The notes under the pieces are model-generated. The model made no database searches and was not told the DNA's origin. It was given only the letters and a program-made list of their open reading frames with translations. From an uncultured bacterium (lineage in GTDB: Bacteria; Verrucomicrobiota; Kiritimatiellia; RFP12; UBA1067): a stretch of 39,999 nucleotides of DNA. Positions 24,820 through 32,331 of this stretch are shown one piece after another. The translations under genes were made by a program, and so were the position numbers. Location of the stretch: positions 1-39,999 of the forward strand of contig CACWJS010000019.1 of NCBI GenBank assembly GCA_902761275.1, in the 5' to 3' direction. Within the stretch, counting starts at the first letter, position 1, and every line of letters starts with the position of its first letter.

Positions 24820-24857
24820 CAAACTTCAACTTTTCAACCTTTCAACTTTTCAACCTC
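24820..24857. repeat. TTCAACTTTTCAACC microrepeat before pyrK
   Basis: Alternating CTTCAAC, TTTTCAAC and CTTTCAAC units, the reverse complement of the rnfA-rnfB tract. It ends 2 nt before the pyrK ATG, which has no recognisable Shine-Dalgarno. Confidence 0.9.
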
Positions 24858-24859
24858 TT

Positions 24860-25633
24860 ATGACTGACGAGAAATGCAAAGTAATCGAACATCGCGAGCT
24901 TGGGAGCGGCTATCGCTTCATCTCGTTCGATGCGCCAAAGATCGCCGAGGGTGCGATACCCGGGCAGTTTGTCCATGTGCGTGTGCCCGCGCTTGAAGCA
25001 AGCGCCTTGCGGCGTCCATTCTCGATCTTCAACGCCGAGGAAGGGCGGCTTGAGCTTCTATACAAGACGATTGGCCGTGGCACTGCGGCGCTCAATGCCG
25101 TGAAGCCGGGCGATGTCGTTTCGGTGCTTGGCCCGCTTGGGCACGGCTTTCCGCTGAAGTGCAACGGCACGGCGCTTCTCGTTGGCGGCGGCTTTGGTGT
25201 TGCTCCTCTCTACTTCCTCGCCCGCCGACTTCTCGCCGTCGGCGTAAAGCCCTGTCTCTTTGTCGGTGGCCGGACGAAAGACGATCTCCTCGCCCTCGAC
25301 CGCTTTGAGAAGCTTGGCGTCGAAGTTCATGCCGCGACAAACGACGGCAGCTTTGGCACGAAGGGGCTTGTCACCGATCCGCTCGACGACGAGCTTATCC
25401 GCATCAAGACTGCGGGCGAGAAGTTCGAGCTGTTCGCCTGCGGCCCCGACCCGATGCTCAAGGCCGTTGCGCTTCGCGCGACAGGAACGGGCTCGAAGGG
25501 GTGGATTTCGATGGACAGGCACATGGTCTGCGGCGTTGGCGCGTGCTACGCCTGCATCCAGAAGACGGTGCGCGGCAATTCCCGCTGCTGCATCGAGGGC
25601 CCAGTTTTCGCAGCGGAGGATCTTGTATGGTAG
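24860..25633 (+). CDS. pyrK: Dihydroorotate dehydrogenase electron-transfer subunit
   Basis: 257 residues. PyrK carries FAD and a [2Fe-2S] cluster and passes electrons from dihydroorotate oxidation by PyrD-B to NAD+. The FAD domain shows RRPFSIFN and the NAD side shows LLVGGGFGVAPL and ACGPDPML. The cluster ligands are in CGVGACYACIQKT followed by a Cys pair in SRCCIEGPVF. In most genomes pyrD follows at once, often overlapping. Here the stop is followed by a hairpin and a rearranged non-coding stretch, so pyrD must be elsewhere or was lost from this place. Related FAD/NAD reductase subunits are the only alternative. Confidence 0.9.
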   Translation: MTDEKCKVIEHRELGSGYRFISFDAPKIAEGAIPGQFVHVRVPALEASALRRPFSIFNAEEGRLELLYKTIGRGTAALNAVKPGDVVSVLGPLGHGFPLKCNGTALLVGGGFGVAPLYFLARRLLAVGVKPCLFVGGRTKDDLLALDRFEKLGVEVHAATNDGSFGTKGLVTDPLDDELIRIKTAGEKFELFACGPDPMLKAVALRATGTGSKGWISMDRHMVCGVGACYACIQKTVRGNSRCCIEGPVFAAEDLVW

Positions 25634-25639
25634 CGCTAC

Positions 25640-25672
25640 GACGCGCCGCCCGATTTGTAGTGGCGGCGCGTC
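25640..25672 (+). terminator. GC-rich hairpin downstream of pyrK
   Basis: GACGCGCCGCC (25640-25650) and GGCGGCGCGTC (25662-25672) form a perfect 11-bp stem with an 11-nt loop, 6 nt after the stop codon. There is no T-run, but it is strong enough to mark the transcript end. Confidence 0.55.
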
Positions 25673-25980
25673 CTCGGCGGGGCGAGTTTCGGCTTATGTT
25701 GGTAAAATAATCGCCTCGCCGCCCGATGGCTCGCGGGGCTCTCGTTCGGCTCCAGGCCCGCGACGGCTTTCACACATCAGACAAATAACCTTACTCAGTC
25801 TGCCGTGCCTCGGCGTCTATCACTGGTTGCGTACGCAAGTCACTCTTACGCCTGCGGCCTTCCGCCTACCTCACCCGCGACCATCGGCTCGGCTCGGCGA
25901 CAGCCTTGCGGCTAAAACAAAACGCATGCCGCCGAAACAAAGCCCATGCGGGCTTTCATTGAAAGGCCCAAGATCATCGC
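25673..25980. other. Gene-poor junction between pyrK and the cas fragment
   Basis: No reading frame here has a plausible start, codon pattern or family match. The only structures I see are a palindrome at 25939-25956 (AAAGCCC-ATGC-GGGCTTT, terminator-like) and short GC-rich inverted words. It separates the core-type genes from the defence-related part. Confidence 0.6.
25939..25956 (+). terminator. Short palindromic terminator-like hairpin
   Basis: AAAGCCC, loop ATGC, GGGCTTT; a 7-bp stem ending in TTT. Its sequence is symmetrical, so it could work in either direction. Confidence 0.45.
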
Positions 25981-26118
25981 ATAAAATCCGAATCAAAGCG
26001 CAAAATCCTCGTCGCCGGCATGGGCACCTCGCCGGCGGTGCTGACGAACACGGTCTGGGCGCTCGCGCACCAGAAGAAGCCGGTCGTGCCGTCAAGATTG
26101 CGATTGAGAAGATGCTGA
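25981..26118 (+). pseudogene. N-terminal fragment of a CRISPR-associated NE0113-type (TIGR02584-like) gene
   Basis: The frame reads KRKILVAGMGTSPAVLTNT, then VWALAHQKKPVVP, a good match to the first strand and helix of CRISPR-associated NE0113 proteins (a CARF/ring-nuclease-like group). An in-frame TGA at 25960-25962 with no start codon after it shows that the 5' end is lost. After PVVP the similarity stops, and the frame ends at 26116-26118. So only about 32 codons remain. The first 28 bp of the preserved part recur at 27621-27648 behind an intact ATG. No CRISPR repeats or other cas genes are visible. Confidence 0.65.
25990..26017. repeat. 28-bp direct repeat, copy 1
   Basis: Begins GAATCAAAGCGC and ends CTCGTCGCCG. 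Identical over 28 bp to 27621-27648; just after it the copies read GCAT and ACAT. The two copies are 1,631 bp apart and frame the AlbA_2 gene and its promoter. Confidence 0.92.
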
Positions 26119-26132
26119 TGTGGAGGAAATGG

Positions 26133-26138
26133 TATAAT
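26133..26138 (+). promoter_or_regulatory. Extended -10 promoter of the AlbA_2 gene
   Basis: AAATGGTATAATATGAG with TATAAT at 26133-26138. The start codon at 26167 follows a GAGGCAG site, so this message has a leader of roughly 20 nt. Confidence 0.75.
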
Positions 26139-26166
26139 ATGAGCATATCGACAGAGGCAGTGCCCT

Positions 26167-27615
26167 ATGATAACTAAAGATGAGTTGCAGGAACTCTTTG
26201 CTTCAACAGAGACGTATCGCATTGAGCGAACAGTATCGACCACCGACAAAGACAAATTTGGTGAGGCGGTGTGTGCGTTCGCTAACGACATGCCTGATTC
26301 GGGCAAGCCTGGCTATCTATTGATCGGTGTTCGCAATGACGGTTCTTTGAACGGGCTTAAGGCTTCCGATGTGCTTCTGCAGAAGTTTGCCGCGCTCCGC
26401 TCTGACGGCAACATACTGCCTATACCGTCCATCGCAGTCGATTCGTTTTCTTTCCCAGACGGTGATGTGATCGTCGTGGAGGTCCAGCCTTCTGACCAGC
26501 CGCCTGTCAGATATCGCGGTCGCACCTGGATTCGCATAGGGCCGCGTCGGGATATCGCCTCGCCCGCCGAAGAGACGATGCTTGCCGAGCGCAAGGCACG
26601 GAACTTTACGACATTCGATGCTCGCCCATGCTTTGGCGCGTCCCTTGACGATCTCGACATCGACCTCTTCCAGCACGATTATCTGCCCAAGGCGGTGGAC
26701 GCAGAAGTCCTTGCTGCGGATGACCGTCCAATCGAGCGCAAGTTGGAATCCCTCAGGTTCTTCAACAGCGTGTATGGCTTGCCGACAAACGCGGCCGTTC
26801 TGCTGTTCGGGAAGGATCCGCGTCGGTTTTTCCCTGGCGCATATGTCCAATATGTCAGCTTCGGCGGGCTTGATAAGGCGGCCACCATCTTGAACGAGCA
26901 CCCGTTCAAGGGTCCGATTGTGCGAATGCTCGCGCAGATCGACCTTTTCATTGAAACGACCGTTGCGCGGAAGCGCCCCGTATTCGTGACCGCATTGCGC
27001 GAAGAGACCCGCACCGACTATCCCAAAGCCGCGATACGCGAGCTTGTGATGAACGCCATCATGCATCGCGACTATCAGGGCAATGCGCCGATACACTTCT
27101 ACCAGTATGCGGATCGCCTCGAAATAGTCAACCACGGCGGACTTTATGGGCGTGCCAGGCCGGAGAATTTTCCGAACGTCAGCGATTACCGCAATCCGAT
27201 AATCGCCGAAGCCATGAAGGTGCTTGGCTACGTGAACTGCTACAACCGCGGCATAAACATGGTACAGGACGAGCTTGTCGCGAACGGCAATGGCAAGGCG
27301 GAGTTCTCATTTCGATTGATTACTGCGTTTGAGGCAAAGGTCGCACTTGCAGGAAAAGGGTCGGAGGAGAAGTTACCCGATAATGACCCGATAACCGCTG
27401 AGAAGTTGCCCGAAAGTGGCACTATAGATGGCACTATGGCACTAAGGATCATTGGGGTTATTGAAAAGGAGCCATTCGTGACGATGGATCAACTGTCGGA
27501 AAGGCTGGGTGTAGCGAGACGGACGCTTGTTCGTTATATGAATATTCTGCAAGAAAACAACCGAATAAAGCGTCTCGGCGGCAAGCGCTTCGGCCATTGG
27601 GAGATCGTCGGATGA
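26167..27615 (+). CDS. AlbA_2 (Schlafen-like) ATP-binding protein with C-terminal helix-turn-helix
   Basis: 482 residues. The N-terminal about 130 residues form an AlbA_2 domain (YLLIGVRNDGSLNGL, VVEVQPSDQPPVRYRGRTWI, RIG.RR). The middle carries the RecG-like/HATPase_c_4 block AAIRELVMNAIMHRDYQGNA with EIVNHGG. After a Pro/Glu/Asp linker comes a winged helix (MDQLSERLGVARRTLVRYMN). This architecture is common in accessory islands; members are often called putative transcriptional regulators or defence-linked ATPases, with biochemistry largely unknown. Its TGA overlaps an ATG (ATGA) that opens a cas-like start of which only 13 codons resemble the family. It has its own promoter and is framed by a 28-bp direct repeat. 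Confidence 0.85.
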   Translation: MITKDELQELFASTETYRIERTVSTTDKDKFGEAVCAFANDMPDSGKPGYLLIGVRNDGSLNGLKASDVLLQKFAALRSDGNILPIPSIAVDSFSFPDGDVIVVEVQPSDQPPVRYRGRTWIRIGPRRDIASPAEETMLAERKARNFTTFDARPCFGASLDDLDIDLFQHDYLPKAVDAEVLAADDRPIERKLESLRFFNSVYGLPTNAAVLLFGKDPRRFFPGAYVQYVSFGGLDKAATILNEHPFKGPIVRMLAQIDLFIETTVARKRPVFVTALREETRTDYPKAAIRELVMNAIMHRDYQGNAPIHFYQYADRLEIVNHGGLYGRARPENFPNVSDYRNPIIAEAMKVLGYVNCYNRGINMVQDELVANGNGKAEFSFRLITAFEAKVALAGKGSEEKLPDNDPITAEKLPESGTIDGTMALRIIGVIEKEPFVTMDQLSERLGVARRTLVRYMNILQENNRIKRLGGKRFGHWEIVG

Positions 27616-27710
27616 AGCCAGAATCAAAGCGCAAAATCCTCGTCGCCGACATTCTTCTTCCCGACGCCGACTCTACCCTACTTGACTCTTTCGACTCTAA
27701 CCGACGCTAA
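27612..27710 (+). pseudogene. Start of a cas NE0113-type gene, truncated after about 12 codons
   Basis: ATG overlapping the AlbA_2 stop (ATGA) reads MKPESKRKILVA, the same start that copy 1 lost, then turns into unrelated ILLPDADSTLLDSFDSNRR and ends at TAA 27708-27710. The tail lies in CGACTCT-like low-complexity sequence. The overlap suggests that AlbA_2 and the cas gene were once translated together. Confidence 0.6.
27621..27648. repeat. 28-bp direct repeat, copy 2
   Basis: Identical to 25990-26017. Here the repeat lies in frame behind an ATG. Confidence 0.92.
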
Positions 27711-27740
27711 CTGTCCTTAATCCACCACAACTCACCTCTA

Positions 27741-27758
27741 CGCGGCAGATTTGCCGCG
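27741..27758 (+). terminator. CGCGGCA hairpin
   Basis: CGCGGCA, loop GATT, TGCCGCG; the same stem as the hairpin at 518-537. There is no T-run. Probably ends the AlbA_2 transcript, or is a dispersed palindrome. Confidence 0.4.
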
Positions 27759-27782
27759 AGCTCGCTTCAAGTTCTGCGGGGT

Positions 27783-27811
27783 TTGCGGGAAAATCGGGGA
27801 AATGGTATAAT
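27783..27811 (+). promoter_or_regulatory. Promoter upstream of the structured region and Z1 gene
   Basis: TTGCGG (27783-27788), a 17-bp spacer and AAATGGTATAATATG with TATAAT at 27806-27811. The sequence around the box closely copies that of the AlbA_2 promoter. No plausible start codon lies just downstream; the first good gene begins 470 bp later. Confidence 0.75.
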
Positions 27812-27860
27812 ATGCATGTTCCGTGAGTGATTGCGGAGCATGATCTTTGACATTGGTTCG

Positions 27861-27895
27861 GTTTTGCAAAGTGAGCAGTTTTGCAAAATATGAGC
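27861..27895. repeat. Paired TTTTGCAAA direct repeats, possible operator
   Basis: GTTTTGCAAAGTGAGCA (27861-27877) is followed at once by GTTTTGCAAAATATGAGC (27878-27895), a direct repeat of about 17 bp. The core TTTTGCAAAA is itself palindromic. They lie about 55 bp after the -10 box. Related palindromes occur at 39774-39866. Confidence 0.7.
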
Positions 27896-28066
27896 CTCCG
27901 GCCTGCCTCGCCGCGCAAGCGGCGCGATAGGCAAAACCCCGGCAGGACGCGTTATCATAACGCGCCGCAACGGTAGGGGTGGTATTCTATATCCACCACC
28001 ACCAACCGGGGAGCTGCGGAAACGCATCCGACGCCCGCAGTACGCTACGCAACAGCGTATTGAAGC

Positions 28067-28193
28067 TTCGTGGTAAAGCCGCTAACTTTCCTAAACGAAA
28101 AGCTGAAATACGATGGTGCGCTGCGTGGACAATCCACGCGGCGCACTTTCTATTCCTTTTTTTCGTTAGGTACTTAGCGGCACCGTCCACGAA
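28067..28193. repeat. Nested inverted repeat, cruciform-forming
   Basis: Outer arms TTCGTGGTAAAGCCGCTAA (28067-28085) and TTAGCGGCACCGTCCACGAA (28174-28193) pair with a few mismatches. A second pair is TCCTAAACGAAAA against TTTTTTCGTTAGGT (28088-28100 / about 28158-28171). The centre is the 14-bp hairpin at 28116-28146. Size and nesting resemble a MITE-like or integron-type palindrome, but no transposase or integrase is in view. Confidence 0.75.
28116..28163 (+). terminator. Intrinsic terminator-like hairpin in front of the Z1 gene
   Basis: GTGCGCTGCGTGGA (28116-28129), loop CAA, TCCACGCGGCGCAC (28133-28146), one G-T wobble, then TTTCTATTCC and a run of seven T to 28163. The right arm plus TTTC (28138-28150) can alternatively pair perfectly with GAAAGTGCGCCGC at 28205-28217, which would remove the terminator. 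Candidate for attenuation of the downstream gene. Confidence 0.55.
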
Positions 28194-28284
28194 ACTGGAA
28201 TCTTGAAAGTGCGCCGCTTTTCTTTTCCGTGCCATAGCGGTGTGCTTAATGGGGTGGCGCGGAAAAGGAATTGAGTTGGAGAAA

Positions 28285-31200
28285 ATGCCGATGCCAGAGG
28301 GAAGGTCGCACTTCGCCAATTATCTTGCAACAATTGGCGGCGATAATCGGACTAAGACGAGTGTGGAATCCATCATGGGGCGCATGAACGAGTTGCTGGA
28401 AGATCGCCATGACGGACGGCTTTCGGGTCTTGTGGTGGGGCGCGTTCAATCTGGAAAGACTCGCAACTATGTTGGCCTCACGCTTAAAGCGGCTGATGAA
28501 GGATGGAATGTCATTATTGTCCTCACGAGCCCCATAACGGCATTGGCCGAGCAGACCGAGAAACGGATAAAGCGCGACTTCAAGAAATCGAAGGTCTATG
28601 CTCATAATGCAGCTGAATTGAATTTTCTTCAAGACGCCAACAATCCAGATGCAGAAGGATTGAGTGATACTGGCGCAAAGTTCTTCTTCTGGGGTGTTGC
28701 CATGAAGCAGACAACATCGCTCAGGCGCATAGCCACATGGGTGGAGAAGAACAAGAGTTACGCCAAATACATGAAGGTGCTTGTAATCGACGATGAGGCA
28801 GACAACTCAACGCCCGATTCCAATGCCGGCAAAGATAAGGACGAGGCAGAACGAGAGATTTTCATACAGAATGTGTCCGACGCCATGCTGGAGATTGATG
28901 CAGATAGGTTTGGCGTCTTGTCCGATTGGCTTGCCGACCTCTGGATGCTGGACATGCCAGACGATGCCGCCGAAACACAGGAGGCGAAAGACTGGCGCGC
29001 GCTAAAGGACTTACTTCAGTCCACGAAGAACCCCAAGAAAATAACTGCGGAGATACTTGATTCCGCAGTGTATACGAAACTTCTTGGACTGAATGCGCTC
29101 GCTTCGGAACAAGATGAGTTTGGCGACGAACTTGCCGATGTTGTGCGCAGCTTCTTTTGCGAAAACCATGCGCCGCGCTCGCCAAGAACATTTGTTGATG
29201 TGCTAAAGGCCGTATTTGAAATCGCCAAGGGGCGAAGCCGGATAAATAGTGCCATAATATCGCTTGTAGACAAGCAAAAGCAAGATGCAACGGAATACAC
29301 TTATCCATTCGCCCGATGCGCATACATCGCCTACACAGCGACGCCATACGCTTGCATTCTGAACGAGAGACCTGATCAGACCAACATATATCCAGACTTT
29401 ATCTTTTCGCTCGACAAGCCGCCAAAATACTTTGGACTCGATGAGATATACGGACAGAACCTTTTTAACGCGAGAGCCAATATGGATATCGTGCGCTCGA
29501 TTCCAGACGAAGAGGAAGGGGGGATTCTCGCGCCGATAGAAGAATCAGATTCCTTTATCAACTCAGAGGGAAGAAAAAGACCTGCCGCGCCATCCGTTCG
29601 TGTTGAGGATGACCTTACTTGCATCTGGGAAGATGGAGGTGTGCCCAATGTTGACGAAGACGGCGAGGAATCTGGCGATGAGGACTATGCGGAAGAAGGG
29701 GAAGAAGAGGAAATCATTTGGCAGACGCTGAAAGATTCCGTCGCTTGGGCGTTCTGCTGCGCTGCAGCAAGACGGTGGCGTCGCATTGAAATCGACGATC
29801 CTGCCATCAAAGAAGGCGGTCTTGACGAAGACGAACTGAACGAAAAGCTAAATGCAACCGATCGCCGATGGACGACAATGCTCTTCAATGTGTCGCAGAA
29901 GCGGCAGATACACAAGGACACGGCTGAAATTCTCGAACGCTATTTCAAATGTCGACTTTCCGACGATGAGGCACGAAAGGGCTTTCTCGACGAGTGCAAG
30001 GCGATATGGGAATCCGAGACAAAGCGCTTTGGCGTTGATCGCTTCAACGAGATTTTCAATGAAGCACGCGACGAGTCGGAGAAATACGGCAAGATTGATC
30101 CAGCTCCGAAGTGGGCGGACATCGAGCCGCACCTTGAATACTTTTTCAAGGCGCGGAATCGTCATGTCCTTGTCATAAACAGCATGGACAAGGAGTCGAG
30201 GGAGAATCAGGCGTTCTACGCGACAGGGAAGATGGGCATCAAGTCGCTGCAGGAGGATCATCTTTGGTTTATTTGCGGCGGCAACACCATTGCGCGAGGA
30301 CTGACCCTTGAGGGTCTTGTTGCAAGCTATTTTGATCGAGTAAAGAAATCTGTCGCCGTCGATACCATGACTCAGATGGGGCGGTGGTTCGGCTATCGCA
30401 TGGGCTACGAACTTTTGCCGCGAATCTGGATGGCGCCCTATTCTGTTGGCGAATTCAAGAGGACGGCTATTGTCGAGGAACGAATGCACCTTAGCATCCG
30501 TGACAACTTCGAGAACAAGGCATCTCCCTGTGACCGTGCGAACTACCAGATGGTCTATTACTATGGACGCAGACTTTCGGGCAGGGCGCGGGCTATGCAA
30601 CGGCTTGACACTGGAGTTGGCGCATACGGTACGACTAACGACATTTCCATAAAACCAGAAGATGTAAGCGCTGTGCTTGATCGAGTCACTTTATTCATGA
30701 AGCGACTGCAAGACAATTACGCACTCACCGCAGAGGAACAAAAAGAGCGAGAGAGGACATGCTTGTATGGCAGAATCCCGCTCTGGCGCAATGTTCCGAG
30801 GGGTGAAGTCGTAGAGTTCCTTGAAGACATAGCCGATCATTCGCCGGAAAATTCGCGCAAGTTCCTAAAGGGGCTTGTGAGGGAGGTAAATGCCGCGCAG
30901 GACATCCCCTGGGATGTCGTGGTGGCAGAACCGGTCAAGTCGCAGAATCGGCGAACATACGAAATCGGCGGAGCGCGGCAATATGCACTTGGACGCCCTG
31001 CGGCAACAACGGTGGCAAACGGCATGGCAAGATTTTCGGCTGCTCGACTGCATCTACCGTATTATGCAGACATTCCAACGACAGCGATAAACGCCATCGA
31101 CTTCAAGATTCTGCGCGAGAACATGGCTTCTATTGTTTCCGGTCTGCAACATGAAAAGGAGATGGGGGCGAGGCTCGACAGTCTGGAGGAGGTCTTGGAG

Positions 31201-32010
31201 CCCTTTGGCCCGGGCGATCTCCGCGAGAGATTTGAGCGCTTCTTGTTTAGCAACGACAAGGAGCCGTATGAGAATGCCTTGCCTGACGCGATACACGGCA
31301 AATTTACAGGCAAGCTTGAGGGTTATCGTAACCGTTCCAGTTCTGAATACATGGAGGCAGTTCACGAAAAGGCGGGAAACATAAAGCCAATTCTCCAGTT
31401 GTATCTCCTTGAAGCGCCAGAAGAGGCCAATCTTGGAGAGTTGCCGCTGGTTGCGTTTGCAATGTATTGGCCAGCCCATGAGCCAAGCGTATTCTGCGCC
31501 GTTACTACGGGGCTTGAAGATCGCATTCCCGCGCCGAGCAAACGGCAGTTCTGCGATGCGGTTGAAGCCGTCTTGTCTGCCTGGAACTTCCCAATGAGCG
31601 TAAAGCGGCTACGGAACTCGGTGATGGATCGTCTTGGGCCTGGCTGCACCATAAATGTATTCAATGACAACATTGCGCAGATTCCAGAAGGGCGCAAGTA
31701 TGAGCCCATGCCGAATCGCAACGCCTATATGCCGCTTGGATGGGGTGGGGAAATCGGCGTGGAGGCGCGGCTTGATGCCGAACTGCTGAAAAGTGCAATT
31801 GAGTTGCTGATGCGCGATGGAAACAAGCGAAAGATGACAGATCTTTTTGCCGATGTCCTTGCAACGCGAGAGGAACTTGGCGATTTCTTCCGCGTGGGCG
31901 ACACAAACGACAAGGCGCGATTCTCAAGGTTGTTCACCGACGAAGTGTTGGAGGCAAACGGAATCGAGAAGGTCTGCGGTAGGCCAATTACATTTCGGTA
32001 TAAGGGTTGA
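28285..32010 (+). CDS. Z1-domain ATPase (large defence-associated protein)
   Basis: 1241 residues from the ATG at 28285, next to TTGGAG; ATG 28291 fits the ribosome-binding site better and is equally possible. Walker A is GRVQSGKT (residues 52-59) and Walker B VLVIDDEAD (165-173). Helicase-like motifs GGNTIARGLTLEGL and QMGRWFGYR lie at about residues 660-705 and are characteristic of the Z1 domain. A long acidic insert (DEDGEESGDEDYAEEGEEEE) occurs near residue 465. Z1 proteins are found in prokaryotic defence loci, for example beside MutL, AIPR and DUF4420, and probably remodel or cleave DNA. No nuclease motif is evident to me. Preceded by the structured region; followed by four more island genes. 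Confidence 0.85.
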   Translation: MPMPEGRSHFANYLATIGGDNRTKTSVESIMGRMNELLEDRHDGRLSGLVVGRVQSGKTRNYVGLTLKAADEGWNVIIVLTSPITALAEQTEKRIKRDFKKSKVYAHNAAELNFLQDANNPDAEGLSDTGAKFFFWGVAMKQTTSLRRIATWVEKNKSYAKYMKVLVIDDEADNSTPDSNAGKDKDEAEREIFIQNVSDAMLEIDADRFGVLSDWLADLWMLDMPDDAAETQEAKDWRALKDLLQSTKNPKKITAEILDSAVYTKLLGLNALASEQDEFGDELADVVRSFFCENHAPRSPRTFVDVLKAVFEIAKGRSRINSAIISLVDKQKQDATEYTYPFARCAYIAYTATPYACILNERPDQTNIYPDFIFSLDKPPKYFGLDEIYGQNLFNARANMDIVRSIPDEEEGGILAPIEESDSFINSEGRKRPAAPSVRVEDDLTCIWEDGGVPNVDEDGEESGDEDYAEEGEEEEIIWQTLKDSVAWAFCCAAARRWRRIEIDDPAIKEGGLDEDELNEKLNATDRRWTTMLFNVSQKRQIHKDTAEILERYFKCRLSDDEARKGFLDECKAIWESETKRFGVDRFNEIFNEARDESEKYGKIDPAPKWADIEPHLEYFFKARNRHVLVINSMDKESRENQAFYATGKMGIKSLQEDHLWFICGGNTIARGLTLEGLVASYFDRVKKSVAVDTMTQMGRWFGYRMGYELLPRIWMAPYSVGEFKRTAIVEERMHLSIRDNFENKASPCDRANYQMVYYYGRRLSGRARAMQRLDTGVGAYGTTNDISIKPEDVSAVLDRVTLFMKRLQDNYALTAEEQKERERTCLYGRIPLWRNVPRGEVVEFLEDIADHSPENSRKFLKGLVREVNAAQDIPWDVVVAEPVKSQNRRTYEIGGARQYALGRPAATTVANGMARFSAARLHLPYYADIPTTAINAIDFKILRENMASIVSGLQHEKEMGARLDSLEEVLEPFGPGDLRERFERFLFSNDKEPYENALPDAIHGKFTGKLEGYRNRSSSEYMEAVHEKAGNIKPILQLYLLEAPEEANLGELPLVAFAMYWPAHEPSVFCAVTTGLEDRIPAPSKRQFCDAVEAVLSAWNFPMSVKRLRNSVMDRLGPGCTINVFNDNIAQIPEGRKYEPMPNRNAYMPLGWGGEIGVEARLDAELLKSAIELLMRDGNKRKMTDLFADVLATREELGDFFRVGDTNDKARFSRLFTDEVLEANGIEKVCGRPITFRYKG

Positions 32011-32067
32011 AGAGTCGGCATATGGTAGAAAGGATCACTTATAACCATCCGCGACAAAGAGGTTGAT

Positions 32068-32322
32068 ATGCCTGCTTTTATCAACGAATATCAGAGAAAG
32101 CACTATGAGGCGTGTATGATGGCGCAAGAACGCTCGCGTCAGCATCCATTGTCGGCTGCGCAACTGAAAGAACAGGCATTGCGAGTTCGGGCGATAGCTG
32201 AAGCAGATACGCTAACGGAGAAAGATCGACTTCGGGAAGAGTTCGCAGAGTGGGCGGCGAAGGGGAAGCCAATTGATGAGAGTTTTGTGCAAAAACGTGT
32301 GTCGAGTGGGTGTGATATTTAA
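32068..32322 (+). CDS. Small hypothetical protein, 84 residues
   Basis: ATG preceded by AAAGAGG. Helical and charged throughout (EYQRKHYEACMMAQERSRQ; EKDRLREEFAEWAAKG), no membrane segment, no family recognised. Placed 57 nt after the Z1 gene and in the same direction, so it is probably a small partner or an antitoxin-sized protein. The stop is followed by the promoter of the DUF2971 gene. A real gene is likely because of start signal and position, but not certain. Confidence 0.6.
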   Translation: MPAFINEYQRKHYEACMMAQERSRQHPLSAAQLKEQALRVRAIAEADTLTEKDRLREEFAEWAAKGKPIDESFVQKRVSSGCDI

Positions 32323-32331
32323 AAGTTGGCA

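Larger units (their letters stand above)
27901..28220 (+). ncRNA. Densely structured leader or non-coding RNA candidate
   Basis: Successive hairpins with almost no spacing: 27909-27924 (CGCCGC-GCAA-GCGGCG), 27948-27964 (CGCGTTA-TCA-TAACGCG), 27978-27997 (GGTGG...CCACC), 28014-28040 (CTGCGG...CCGCAG), 28041-28059 (TACGCT...AGCGTA), then a long nested inverted repeat at 28067-28193. Frames on both strands lack good starts and codon bias, and the apparent peptides mirror each other because of the inverted repeat. It is a candidate for a structured RNA expressed from 27806, or a palindromic mobile relic. No known RNA family recognised. Confidence 0.5.

Noticed and set aside
25673-25980. tRNA or other known structured RNA after pyrK
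   Set aside because: I found no acceptor stem with a CCA end or T-loop GTTCGAAT-like sequence; only simple GC hairpins.
26167-27615. Transposon carrying the AlbA_2 gene with the 28-bp repeats as target duplications
   Set aside because: 28 bp is very long for a target duplication, there are no terminal inverted repeats, and no transposase is present. Recombination or permutation of an AlbA_2-cas unit explains the fragments better.
28067-28193. Integron attC site
   Set aside because: GTTAGGT in the right arm fits the GTTRRRY core, but the left arm lacks a matching RYYYAAC at the expected place, the arms extend well beyond the cores, and there is no integrase or cassette array.
27901-28220. 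Retron msr-msd RNA
   Set aside because: Hairpins are suggestive, but no reverse transcriptase gene lies in the window.
27979-28319. Short protein genes on either strand in the structured gap
   Set aside because: The two opposite-strand peptides share mirrored stretches (CAAWTIHAAH and CAAWIVHAAH) only because of the inverted repeat; starts and ribosome-binding sites are poor.
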